DNA of 64,000 nucleotides from Siphonodentalium dalli. Lineage: Eukaryota; Mollusca; Scaphopoda; Gadilida; Siphonodentaliidae. The position numbers and the translations under genes were made by a program. Shown here piece by piece: positions 35,030 through 46,191 of the stretch (the stretch's first letter is position 1; each line of letters opens with the position of its first letter). The notes under the pieces were generated by a model. That model worked only from the letters and a program-made list of their open reading frames with translations, did not search any database and was not told the origin of the DNA. The stretch covers positions 217,016,205-217,080,204 of the forward strand of contig CP136064.1 of NCBI GenBank assembly GCA_032622095.1. The letters are read 5' to 3'.

Positions 35030-35590
35030 TATACAGAATGACATTTTATCACATAAGTATCCTCTAAACCCGGCCTCATATTTTTTAGTAAGACACATGT
35101 GTATTATCAGCACGCGCAGTGATGTACATGTAACAGCTAACGCAATGATGTCGATGTCAATGCCTGAACTTTATTATTATGTTAATTAAAATATAATTAT
35201 GAGATTCGATCTATGTTTGGTTATTTAGTGTTGACTGTGTGATAAATATGGGTGATAAGGGGGTTGAAAAAAAAATTCAACATGAAAAGACACATTTAAA
35301 ATGGAACTATATTTGTTCTTGAAGGTGTCTTTACTTCCACTTTGGTTGTGATAAGGAAATCAATATTTTTTTTTTAACCCCCGCCATTTCAAGATAGTTT
35401 TCCTTGCTAAAATTTGATTATGTGATAAAATGGATCTCAAATCGCAATTCTATACAAAATTTATTAGCCTCGTCCACTAAATTCGACTCGAGCCTCACTA
35501 ATGCTCTGCTCAAATCAAAGTTAGTGCACTCAGTTAATAAATTTTGTATAGAATTGCGACTCATTAGAGATCCTCAAAATAGTGTATGTC
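35030..35590. mobile_element. Degenerate foldback element, relative of 2273-2868
   Basis: The right part (35404-35580) is a 170-bp hairpin, TCTATACAAAATTTATTA...TAATAAATTTTGTATAGA, enclosing 'cctcgtccactaaattcga', matching the end hairpins of the foldback in unit I. The left part has 'atcagcacgcgcagtgatg', echoing that element's core. DNA from 35591 to 36290 holds nothing recognisable. Confidence 0.5.
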
Positions 35591-36289
35591 ATACGAAAAA
35601 CTATTCATTATTCCTCTGATTTCTTCGGCAATGTCTCATAATGTCTGAGGTAATGTAAATGAGCAATCTTGGACCAGTTATTCATATACAATGATCGTGT
35701 GAAATTCTCAGACACCACATTGTGGTTGTAACCTATATGCACACATTCACTACTCTGTATTCTTAATGAAGTAGCGAAGTATAAATAATACAAGGTGATA
35801 CTAATGGGTGATCTCATGCATAAAGATCTCATTCCACCTAATATATTCGCATTACCCTAGGCATTCTGTATGAATATAGCCTCTACATATTAATAATCAC
35901 ATTGAAATTAATCACATTTTTGTCACATATGGGATCGATTTTACCCATGATACATAATCAACCACAAATGTTGTAGTAATTTTGAATAATGCAAAGCTTC
36001 CAATGTTCAAAGTTATTTTGACATTAATAGAAAACAATTTAGCTACTCTTTTGTCTACCAAAAGAAATACACCCATGTTTAAGTAGAAAGTAGAATCAAA
36101 GTAGAATTTAACTAACTTCATAAAATCAAGATAGTGTCAACCCTCGTATTAACATACTAATATAAATATGACAAGATTTTATAACAACTGAAGCAAACAT
36201 AATACACATGACCAGCCATGGAGTAGAGATATAAGGCACTCACAGTGGGTAAATCTTAAAAGTTTGTACAACTAAGTTTGTGCACTAAG

Positions 36290-36735
36290 AAGAATGTGGT
36301 AACTAATGGTCACCTAAAAGATCCATATGGTGACAATTGGATATGGGATGTGGTCTGTAGGTTGTGCCAAAGGATTTAGTCATGCAAAGAGTAAAATCCA
36401 AGATGGTTGTCTGCAGCCATGTTTTTATCGAAAACCTTTCAAATTCGATAGCTCCCATCTAGAGGTGATCCTAAACATGCCTCCAAATTTTCAAACAATT
36501 CTTCAATAAATGTGGCCAGTAGGGTGTGCCGATGAAATCAAATTTGAAATCCATGATGACTGCAGGTGGTCATGTTTTTTTTAACGAATTTCGGGAAAAA
36601 ATCGATGGGTACCATCCAGTGGTCACCCCGGAGATACATATGAAGTTTGGATGAGAGAAGGAAATTATTGACAGGCGGACAGACGCCAACCAATGGCAAT
36701 AGCTCAAACTTTACTTTGTCAAGTTGAGCTAAAAA
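36290..36735. repeat. CCAAGATGGC-family repeat
   Basis: Diverged copy ending 'ggcaatagctcaaacttt' and 'caagttgagctaaaaat', the family's 3' end. Confidence 0.7.
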
Positions 36736-36808
36736 TAGATAGACCTTGCTGTTATTTTTATTATTGATCTCTGCAATGACAAGACTCCGTGTGTTAACAC
36801 CTTTGCTA

Positions 36809-37021
36809 CAGTAATGCCATAAATAATCAACTCCTTAACCACAGCAGAATTATGGGTAATTTTTCAGGATTTAGTCGGAAATATGGCTTGTTGCCATTCA
36901 TCATAATGCCCTCACTGAGAGCTTTCCAATGAATGGCAACAAGCCATATTTGTGACTAAATCCTGAAAAATTACCCATAATTCTGCTGTGGTTAAGTAGT
37001 TGATTATTTAGAGCATTACTG
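36809..37021. mobile_element. Mariner-type MITE, family D, copy 1
   Basis: A 213-bp inverted repeat starting CAGTAATGCCATAAATAATC and ending GAGCATTACTG, flanked by TA on both sides. Arms of about 95 bases surround a short spacer with 'ctcactgagagcttt'. Other copies are at 44860-45072 and 63142-63329. Confidence 0.8.
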
Positions 37022-37280
37022 TATGTGAACATTACAAGCCATATTATCAACAAACAGTTGAGTAAATTCCGATAAAATCATGAAGGTATACATCACAAAA
37101 GGTCAGAGCAATGAAAAATAATCCACAAAACACAGATTTTCAACTAAAACGTTTGATTTGCAATTGCATTTGGCAATGTTTGTTGATCAAATGACTTTCC
37201 CTGTAAACAGTAATAAAAACAATGGTTTCATCGTGTGACTTATCACCTGGAGAGATATCACTCAGTATGTAAATATTTAA

Positions 37281-37433
37281 GGATTAACTGTCATGTGGAC
37301 TGTTTTTATGGAGATGTAACCGTGAGGTAAGTGGTCATAACTTGTATGTAAAACCCATTGGGTTTTACACAAGTTATGACCACTTACCTCACGGTTACAT
37401 CTCCATAAAAACAGTCCACATGACAGTTAATCC
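37281..37433. mobile_element. Palindromic MITE with TTAA ends
   Basis: Nearly perfect palindrome of about 70 bases per arm, ends GGATTAACTG/CAGTTAATCC, TTAA at 37277-37280 and 37434-37437, small loop around 'aaaacccattgggtttta'. The near-perfect arms suggest a young insertion. Confidence 0.75.
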
Positions 37434-37437
37434 TTAA

Positions 37438-38454
37438 AACAATAAAAAAAAACTCTATCTATTTTCAATGTTCTTAGTGGTGATGGTTTTACAAACCTTT
37501 TTGATTTTTCACATTTACCCACTGCGAGTGCCTTATATCCCTATAAATATGAGGCTCCAAAACATAAGCATGTGCATATTAAGGGTTTATGATCAAAATA
37601 CATAATGAAAAATTAGAAAATATATATTAATCAATACTTTCACATGGATCAAAGTTTATTTTGTGTGCAAATGTACTGTGAACTATTTTTCGAGGTGCCA
37701 GATTGTTACCCCAATTTTCTAAGAATGAAATGTCAATGACACTGTGGCTAAACTTGGAGAGGGGATAATGTCATACATTACAGTCAATGGAGCGTTATGG
37801 AACATGGAAAGACACTAGATGAGCAAATGGGAATTATTCATATTCTTACTGAAAGAACATCAAGCAGCACACTTCAAATCATCATTTCTTACGATTAAAA
37901 CTTGACATGTCCACTGCCACATTCAGGAATTTTCTGCTGAATATAGTGGGTTTACAAATGGTTTAAGGTACACCCCCTTAAAGGATTTATTAGGTGAAAA
38001 ATACCACCAAACACAGTCAGAAATCCCTCTCGATTGTGATTAAAATCACCCAATTACTTCCGGATTGCATAATAAATAAGCCGAAAAATTAATAAATAAT
38101 AGCACCACAGGTTTCCAGAGATTTCCGTGGCTAAACTACGATGACGTCAAAATGGGCAAGCAAATTACAAACACAGATTCGGAGCTGGAGCTTATTCTGC
38201 TGACTACGATTAATATTGGCAATTGTCACTGCTCTGCTACCTGGGGTCAGTACCATAAAACATCTACATTATGTAATTTACCAAAAGGTAACATTTCTAG
38301 TACTATAATAAATTATACTACACAGGTGCATGTGCCTTCCTATGATGGGATTTTTATTAATTATACCCCCACTTTTTAAAGAATGAAAGTGTCAATGACA
38401 CTGTAGCTTAACTTTGAGAGGGGATAATGTCATACTTACCAGTACAGTCAATGG
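37438..38454. other. No gene; fragments of the CCAAGATGGC-family head
   Basis: 'gtcaatgacactgt' to 'acagtcaatgg' appears at 37731-37795 and again at 38390-38454. The second is interrupted by the retroelement that follows. A 75-codon ATG frame at 38152 has no recognisable likeness. Confidence 0.5.
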
Positions 38455-39963
38455 GGTGACGTCATAGAGGAGACGTAGCAACCGTGTTTTTACTTTTCTC
38501 TCCGATTTTTTTTATAAAATGCCTCTTTTTGGGGAATATTGAGATGGAAAAGTGAATTGTATGCCACGATTATGTGCACTATACACACTACTGTTGAAGA
38601 CTATGAATGTTTTTATGCTGTTCTGTACTTGTGGACATTGATTCTGGAGGATTGTACTTGGGAGTGATGCCGAAGATGAAAGGTGGTATGATTATTGTCA
38701 ACGAACTACTTTGTTATGTGACAAACAAGATTGGTGACTCATGTGATGGACTTATAGTGAAGCTATGCATGGAAAAGTTTAGTGAAAATGCATTTGAAGA
38801 TGCTTTGATGACTCTGCTCGATTGCATGTCTGATAATGATGGGGTTCTCAGACATCACGCCGATAGAGGAAATGATAATGTCGTGAACATGCAATGTATT
38901 ATCAAGATGCTCCAGCAGATACCTAGTGTTGATTTACCGATATTCGTTGCAAGGGATCTGTCAAAATTGCCGCCAATTAACATGATTGATCGTGGTGTTT
39001 TATGCTTATCAACAGAGATAAATAGAATGAAAACACAAATTGATTCACTGGAGAGACTCCTCAATAAGACTATTCCAGGTGCGAATGATGTACTTTCGAT
39101 TACGATAAATATGAGTAGTGGTGGTGTTGTACGAGAAGAGAGAAACACGCCAGTCGATGTACCAGCAAAGGAACTAGAATCAAACCGCAATAATGTTTCA
39201 AATATGCCAATGAATAATCACAACAATCAATCTAATAATGCAGAGGGAATGCAATGCCAGTGACTGTCTCTAATAACGAGAGTAAATGGAAAACCAAATT
39301 TATCGCTCCTGGTTGGATTGCAGCAGATCATTGTAGGCCTACACACCATGAAAATGTGACTTCCCTATCATCTGTGGAGACGCGACAGAAAGGATTATGT
39401 ACATCGGTAAATAGCACAGAGAATGAGTGGTCAACTACGAAGAGTAGAAGTAAGACAACGTATGCTGAGGTCTTGAAAACACCTGTTATGACTGAACGAA
39501 ACTCTCTGCCAGACAACAGAAACTCACAGTCATCAAGGACAAGACAAAGCCTTGTTATTTGATCATCGCGAAGACAGTCAGCCAATTTGAAGACGGTGAA
39601 ATCACACTCCACCTTCTCAATATTTCTTTCCCGATTAACGCCAGATACCACTGTGAAAAATGTTGTTGACTATGTCCGGGATGAATATAATACAGTTGTT
39701 GTGAACTGCCATAAATTAGTGACGAAACATGACAGCTATTCTTCATTTAGAGTAGATGTATCAAGTTCAGTTGGATTGCTGGACACTTTTCTGGAATCAA
39801 CTAGATGGCCTACGAATGCATTAGTGCGTATATTTTATGTTGCAAGATGTGATCGTGTTTGTTGAACTGCATGCATCTTACGTGCTTAATTTTGTTTTAA
39901 ATTGTTTATTTATTATTTATAACTTATATATGGACCTCGTGTCTGAAATAAAGTACATACATA
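38455..39963 (+). mobile_element. ORF1-only non-LTR retroelement (half-LINE)
   Basis: Insertion of 1,509 bp into a CCAAGATGGC-family head, flanked by CAATGG at 38449-38454 and 39964-39969. The uninterrupted site 'acagtcaatggagcg' exists at 31477 and 37782. It has a 5' leader, a broken ORF1-like frame (38607-39865) and a short 3' part ending 'cctcgtgtctgaaataaag' and tacatacata. That tail is like the 3' end of CR1/L2-type LINEs. No reverse transcriptase or endonuclease is present, so it looks like a LINE that lost ORF2 and was copied in trans. Confidence 0.65.
38607..39865 (+). pseudogene. ORF1-like retroelement protein, broken
   Basis: Three consecutive open stretches form one former frame. 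The first (38607-39263, 218 codons) starts at an ATG. It has an N-terminal helical part beginning IIVNELLCYVTNK, then LPIFVARDLSKLPP, followed by a predicted coiled coil (LSTEINRMKTQIDSLERLL). The frame then shifts near 39240-39263 into 39254-39562, which is Ser/Thr- and Lys-rich with TTYAEVLKTP. It is cut by TGA at 39560, after which 39563-39865 reads SRLTPDTTVKNVVDYV...YSSFRVDVSS...RWPTNALVRIFY. That layout recalls proteins with N-terminal NELLCYV and C-terminal 'SFRV...WP...VR' domains that are abundant as retroelement ORF1 products in marine invertebrates. Assignment is from memory of the pattern. Confidence 0.55.
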
Positions 39964-39965
39964 CA

Positions 39966-40680
39966 ATGGAGCGATAAGGAATGCGGAAAGTTTAAGTGTT
40001 TAAGTCATACCAGAGGTCAACCCGAAGAGCCATATGAAGTTTAGGATCAGTTGGATGAAAACTGTTGGCAGCAGGGCATGCTGAAGTATTTAGTGTCAAA
40101 AATCTAAGATGGCTGCAGACATTTCAATCAAAAACATGGCTGACGGCAGCCATCCATGTTTTTGATTGAATATCATTCAAATTCGATAGCTGATGGATTC
40201 AATTGTGAAATCCAAGATGGCTGCTAGCGGCCATGTTTTTTAAAGAAAGTTGGAAAAAATTGATGGCTCCTTTCTGGTGGTCACCCCGAAGATCCATATG
40301 CAGCATTTAGTGACAATCGGATGAGGAATGTGGCCTGTAGGGTACGGCGAATGATTTGGTCATGCAATTTGGTCGATGGCGGCCATATTTTTCAAGTAAA
40401 TTCAGAAAATTTTTATGGCTCCCATCTAGTGGTCACTCAGAAGTGACAATTGGATGAGGGATGTGGTCTGTAGGGTGTGCCAAAGGATTTAGTCATGCAA
40501 AGAGTAAAATCTAAGATGGCTGCCGACGGGCCATATTTTTCATTGAAGATTTGGTGACGATCGAATGAGATATGTGACCTGTAGAGTGTGCCAAAGGAAA
40601 TGGTTGATGCACAGATGTGCTGACAGAAGATAACCCATGGCAATAGCTCAAACTTGACTTTGTGAAGTTGACCTAAAAAT
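39966..40680. repeat. CCAAGATGGC-family repeat, split by the retroelement
   Basis: Continuation of the family copy interrupted at 38454. It contains 'aatccaagatggctgctag' and ends 'ggcaatagctcaaacttgac'. Confidence 0.7.
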
Positions 40681-41000
40681 TGGGGGGGGGGGGGGGGGGT
40701 GATTGTCTTTGTCTGTCTGTCGGTCCATTTGTCTGGGCATATATTGCAGCCATGGGTTATTGGATATGAATTAGATTTTGGTATGGAGGTTTGCCATCAT
40801 GATTACTTTCAAAAGGGCAAATGACATTGTTTGCCTTTCCCATTCTAGATTTATCCTTTTGTTTATCTGGAAATCTTGGTTTTTTTGTCCGTCCACACAG
40901 ATATCTCAGCCATGGATTATCGGATGTGAATGAAATTTGCTATGGAGGTTGGTTATCATGATTGCTTTCAAAATAGTGCCGAAAGACGTTGTTGCATTTT
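40681..41000. repeat. G-run and two related 130-bp blocks
   Basis: A run of about 18 G at 40682-40699, then two diverged copies of a sentence 'cagccatgg(g/a)ttat(t)ggat...atggaggtt...tcatgattgctttcaaaa' (about 40748-40820 and 40908-40980). DNA from 41001 to 41847 holds nothing I recognise. Confidence 0.55.
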
Positions 41001-41847
41001 TAAAAGTTTGAGTTCAGTCCTGCCCATGTTTATATTTGGCACTGTAGGGCTATGCAAGCACCCGAGGTGCAACCTCTTGTATTATTTTATCTTGCACAAT
41101 ATCAGTAGAAACGGCCTGGGGTTGTGAACTACTGACTTGTATGGTACTCACATTTCTGTAAACTTGTAATTCACAAGTGTAGTTTTAGGATAGATATGAT
41201 ATAAACAAAGGAAACAGTTTATTTTGATTGAAACTGTACATAGCATTCTTAAATAAATTAGCACTAAAAAATAACATGGTGATTTTCTTCAATCATGATT
41301 TCATTTTGAATGGTATCACACAGGCCTCAGCTCAGAGGATTGAATGAAGGCCCATGGAGATGGCGACATGAGCATCGCAACCTTGGGGACTTCTGCATAT
41401 GAAGCTCACTTAGAACAACAGTAATATCAATGATGAATTCATATGGCGTTGCACCGATTTGTGATGTGGCCAAAGCATCTATAGCAAGAATAAGATTTGC
41501 TCTAATTGAGCATCGGGATTGGAGCGGTTACTCAGTTGTTTCAGGGTTTTTCAACAATGGAGAATCGATTAACATTGCCCAGGTCTTTTGAGATAAACAA
41601 ATTAAATAAAATTTTCAAATATCTACAGAAGAAATCGTACTACATGTACTAATAGCCATACAAGGGCATGCACAAAGTCTTGCATAATAAGACTCTTGCG
41701 TCTTATATAAACATGCTAGTTACAGAGAATAGCTGCATCCAATAGAAGCCGGGCAACATTTGTGCAGTACTATTTTTTTTATAGTTTATATTGCAATTAT
41801 AGAAGGGGATAAGAGCTAGGGTTTCTACTTATGATTTTATATATTAA

Positions 41848-42065
41848 AGGGAACTGTACACTAAATCTGCCCATTTATGGGACCATCTTTTATACAGAAT
41901 ATATGCAACAAATGAATGAATTTGAGCCATGTAATAGTGCAAAATACACTCATGTGCTCTATGAATGATGCAAACAACATGGCAATTATAATTAAAATGA
42001 GTTTATGACTCGAATCATAATCTCATTTTCATTATAAATTGTCAGATTTAGTGTACAGTACCACT
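41848..42065. mobile_element. TTAA MITE, family H
   Basis: 218 bp with TTAA at 41844-41847 and 42066-42069. Terminal repeats AGGGAACTGTACACTAAATC and AGTGGTACTGTACACTAAAT share the core ACTGTACACTAAATCTG. Non-coding. Confidence 0.7.
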
Positions 42066-42213
42066 TTAAGAGATTTTGCACTGAGTGGAAAATTATGTGT
42101 AAATAAGCAAACAGTCAATATGAACAATAAGCAATGTTTAACAATTGAGATAAATATCTTTGATATGGTAATGGTTGAAATTTTCATTTTTCAAGTTTGA
42201 AGCATGTCTTTAA

Positions 42214-42597
42214 CCCTTTACCCAACAAACCGGCCAAAACCGGCCAAATAAAGCTTCAACAGCCTAAAATATCTTCGGTCTGTCTCAATAGAACCATACA
42301 AATATGGATATCATTGGAACCGGCTCCTTGACCACATTGTGATAGTTACAGTTATGCCCTGTGCCAATGCATTCTCTTATATATGCGAGTCGACCATAGG
42401 TCGCCTTGCATATATAAGAGAATGCATTGGCCTAAAAAAAATCTTTTTTTAACACTTTTTACCATTTTTTCTCACATTCTTTAACAATTTTTAATGTGTT
42501 AAGCCAATGCATTCTCTTATATATGCGAGGCGACCTATGGTCGACTCGCATATATAAGAGAATGCATTAGCACAGGGCCGTTCTGTTGGGTAAAGGG
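42214..42597. mobile_element. piggyBac-like MITE, family E, with two hairpins
   Basis: TTAA at 42210-42213 and 42598-42601; ends CCCTTTACCCAACA/TGTTGGGTAAAGGG. It contains two copies of the hairpin CATTCTCTTATATATGCGAG...GCATATATAAGAGAATG, with the GGTCG/CGACC loop arms in opposite order, separated by T-rich spacer. Confidence 0.75.
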
Positions 42598-43022
42598 TTA
42601 AGTGTACAACTTATGAGTGAGGCTGTGATCAGTTAACTAATGTGAGTGCATGAATAGTGATTCTCCTGTCGCCAATGGTGCATGGGCTCTTAATTCCTAT
42701 CAATTTCATGTCAATGGTGCCCAGAACAATTTAAGTACCATATATATAGGTTATTGGACCAAGACCAGCAGAAATACCCAAATTCACAAGCAAATAATGA
42801 GTTATATTCTGCTTGCAGCACCTTAACATCTTGGTGGTCTTTAATTTAACACCAGGAATGATTAAGTATCAAAATTCCGACAGGGTAGAGCACTTTTATG
42901 ATAATATTTGTTCAGTTTTTAAACCACGCAACACATTGCATGAATTATTATTGTGCGAATTCAAAAATGAGCAGCTGCGCATATATAAATATGAGTAAGT
43001 TATATGAAACTCTCTAAATTAA

Positions 43023-43460
43023 AGATGCATAATCTGAATTAAGGCTCCCAAATTACTATTTCTTTGGCTTTGGTGGTAAAAAATATTTGATTCGGGTCGA
43101 GGAACCCACCCATCAAAGCTCAGAGTGTTCAGATATCGATTTTTGAAATTTGTTATTTCTTGAGATGTGTACTTATTGGTGGAAAAAATATGTCAAGGCG
43201 ACAGTCTCAGACAAATTGCAGATGAAGATGGATAACTCTAAAATCAAGTGGCTTTGGATTTAAATATATGAAAATCTAGCCTCCTATTTCGTTGAACAAA
43301 ATGTTGATAAATAACATGTTTTGGGCAATTTTATACTATAGTTGACTGGTTAGCATTATTTTTGAGCAAATAATCAATTCTGATATCTGAAGTGGCATTT
43401 TAAAGAATGTTGTTGTTGGAATCGGATTATATGGGGACCATCACATATGATTGAGTATCT
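43023..43460. mobile_element. Family A TTAA element, full copy
   Basis: TTAA at 43019-43022 and 43461-43464; ends AGATGCATAATC and GATTGAGTATCT. About 438 bp, diverged from the copies in the segmental units. Confidence 0.65.
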
Positions 43461-43965
43461 TTAAATCTGTGGTGGTCTCTCTTCCCAGAACATTTGATAT
43501 ATAATCAAGAGTTACAAATAAATGTGTGGTCCCAAATAAACGTGAAGGTTGGAAACCCTGATAAAATTTAATAAACATGCAGACCCAAATAAACGTGCAG
43601 GGAAGTGCAGTTCTAAATCCCAGTGACTTATTTTCACATGAGAAATATATGGCAGGAGCAAGTGTATTAGTGTATGGATACATGTGTAATTAGTTGCATT
43701 TTTGATACATTGAGAGTATTTAACGTGGATTGAAACATTGCCTTGGGTTTAAAATTACATATGTTTCCGCTACTAGGGAGCTTTTAACTGCACCCATCTC
43801 ATACCTACTAGTAATTATGTGTTAGAGAAATTGCCCGGGAATGTGCATAAATATATGCTGTGTTACATTAATTTGCTTTTATATTTTATGTATATCAATA
43901 AAGTTCATCAAACACAAATTACTTTCCTCCTTGAAGCTCTTCCCGATTTTCATTAACCAAAAGTA

Positions 43966-44083
43966 ATTGTAATTGTAATTGAACCAATGTAATTGTAATT
44001 GTAATTAATTACATTGTATTTCCAATGTAATTGTAATTGACATATTTCAATGTAATTGTAATTATTACATTGCAATGTAATTG
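43966..44083. repeat. (TAATTG)n simple repeat
   Basis: Imperfect six-base repeat 'taattgtaattg' with reversed runs ('attacattg'). DNA from 43465 to 43965 shows nothing else recognisable. Confidence 0.8.
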
Positions 44084-44130
44084 ACCGAACCCTGGCTCTA
44101 TCCAGTCTGTGAGATGGTTATTATTATGGC

Positions 44131-44576
44131 CAAGCCTGAATTTAATGTATCTGACATTTGCAGAATGAGGTCCCCAGAGGGTGAATTTAGTGATGCTATC
44201 CCGCTAAGCGAGCTAGCATCACCAAATTCACCCTTTGGTGACCTCATTCTGCTGGGCCTCATCTTATTGGAAATAAATATAGCCTCAAATTCACATTGTT
44301 TTCAGTTAATTTTTCCCTTGTCAGTTTCTATAGCCCCTAATTTGCAGAAGATAAATTGCATAATAGAGGTGAGTAATAGTTGAATATCACTGGGGAAGTG
44401 AACTGAACTGAACTTCAATCTGATCCTAGGTCTCCCATAGCATTTGAGGCCTAAGCAGAATGAGGTCCCCAGAGGGTGAATTTGGTGATGCTAGCCCGCT
44501 ATGCCTGATAACATCACCAAATTCACCCTCTGGGGACCTCATTCTGCAAATGTCAGACACATTAAATTCAGGCTAG
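44131..44576. mobile_element. Dual-hairpin DNA element, family F, copy 1
   Basis: 446 bp with inverted ends CAAGCCTGAATTTAATGT/ACATTAAATTCAGGCTAG and 8-bp flanks attatggc/gttatggc (7 of 8 match). Each end carries its own 95-base hairpin, GAATGAGGTCCCCAGAGGGT...CACCAAATTCACC...GACCTCATTC, around a GCTAGC-type loop. The middle is AT-rich. An ORF reading through it is an artefact of the hairpin. Confidence 0.75.
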
Positions 44577-44859
44577 GTTATGGCTGTTCTGGTGTCCCTC
44601 TTCTGCACAGTTGTCAAACCATAAACAAATGTGACATCTTCGATGGAGTTAGAAATTAAATGCTGTGCTGTATTAATAGTAGTAATGCTTATGTACAGCT
44701 GGCATCAATAGAGAAATAAGAAATGCCTCCTCGTGATTTTTTTAAAAACAAAACATACTCAAGTTTCTGGTGGAGGGAGCAAATAAAATAAACGTGGCCA
44801 CCCAAATAAGCAACGTGCAGGGTTGAAATGTTTACTGAATAAAGGTGCATGTACATTTA

Positions 44860-45072
44860 CAGTAATGCCCTAAATAATCGACTCCTTAACCGCAGCAGAA
44901 TTATGGGTAATTTTTCAGGATTTAGTCGGAAATATGGCTTGTTGCCATTCATTGGAAATCTCTCACTGAGAGCTTTCTGATGAATGGCAACAAGCCATAA
45001 TTCCGACTAAATCCTGAAAAATTACCCATAATCCTGCTGTGGTTAAGGAGTTGATTACTTAGGGCATTACTG
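44860..45072. mobile_element. Mariner-type MITE, family D, copy 2
   Basis: 213 bp, CAGTAATGCCCTAAATAATC...GGGCATTACTG, flanked by TA. The spacer again carries 'ctcactgagagcttt'. Confidence 0.82.
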
Positions 45073-45398
45073 TATTTGGAGACGCTAGAGTAGATTCAGG
45101 GGCATAAAATAATATATTGGAGATTCCAATCAACAGCAGCTTCTGTTACCAAAAATAGATTTTTCTCTTCACTAAGACAATTGGACAACAACTGTTACTA
45201 TTTTTGGAACATATGCATGGCTGCAATTTTTGTGATTTCTCTTTCAATGACTTTTAAGTTGAATATGTGTGACACAAATTATTCTCATGTGTTTAACCTC
45301 ATACAGATACAAACTTGTCTTTAAATAAACTTTCTTGTAAAATTTTTAGTAGAGTCTGAGAAGAGAAATCACATCTACAGGTACAAGTATTAGCTATG

Positions 45399-45860
45399 CA
45401 AGCCTGGATATAGTGAGTCTGACATTTGCAGAATGAGGTCCCCAGTTGGTGAATTTAGTGATGCTACTCCACACAGCTGATTAGCATAACTAAATTCACC
45501 TCTGGGGACCTCATTCAGCTTAAGACTCATCTTCTTGGAAGTATCTATTCTCAAATTAACATTGTTTTTATTAACTTTTCCCCTTCTGTTCAGTTTCTAT
45601 ATACCATAATTTACAGAAGATATTGCGTAATCAAGGTGACTAATTGGTGAACATCACCAACTTCAGCTGGGGAACTTCAATATGATAATAGGTCTCCTAT
45701 AGCAGTTGAGAAGAATTAGGTTCCCAGAGGAGGCCTAAGCAGAATGGGGTCCCCAGAGGGTGAATTTACTGATGCTAGCCCACTATGCGGGCTAGCATCA
45801 CTAAAATAATCCTCTGTGGACCCCATTCTGCAAATATCAGACATACTATATCCAGACTTG
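45399..45860. mobile_element. Dual-hairpin DNA element, family F, copy 2
   Basis: Ends CAAGCCTGGATATAGT/ACTATATCCAGACTTG, flanks tagctatg/tagctata. Both terminal hairpins are present (45430-45520 and 45740-45832). It lies 250 bp downstream of the ATG3 stop codon. A minus-strand AATAAA near 45570 inside it could serve as a poly(A) signal, which is speculative. Confidence 0.72.
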
Positions 45861-46109
45861 TAGCTATATTTTGTTATGAAAAAAACAAATGGCTGTTGTG
45901 AGTAGGTGACAATTATAACTTTTTGATGCCACTCATCTAATGAACGTGATAAAATTCAGAATTGGTCTCCGGTGCTTGGAAGACAATTTGACCAGCCTTC
46001 ACTTCTCTCTGGATAGGGAACAGAGAAATTTGGTGCTGAAATTGAGACTATTTCTCTTTGGTGACTCGAGAGCTGAGGTCTGGTTTCACATGAACATAAG
46101 TTTTAAATA

Positions 46110-46191
46110 TCACATTGTAAAATGTCTGGTGTAGTCGTATTCTATCGTTGGAATGATTGCTTGCACAAACTTTAGGAATACCATCAGGTAC
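46110..46191 (-). CDS. ATG3: ATG3 last exon with stop
   Basis: 82 nt, acceptor CTCTCCAG. Encodes [20 protein letters not shown] and TRHFTM, then TGA (46112-46110). This is the canonical ATG3 C-terminus. A family G element ends 53 bases upstream. Confidence 0.96.

Noticed and set aside
38152-38379. A 75-codon ATG frame just upstream of the retroelement
   Set aside because: No domain, no conserved neighbour and no splice or codon evidence; it overlaps fragments of a dispersed repeat.
44081-44383. A 100-codon frame over the family F hairpin (and similar at 55275 and 60464)
   Set aside because: The frame reads both arms of a terminal hairpin of a transposon; it is not conserved between copies.
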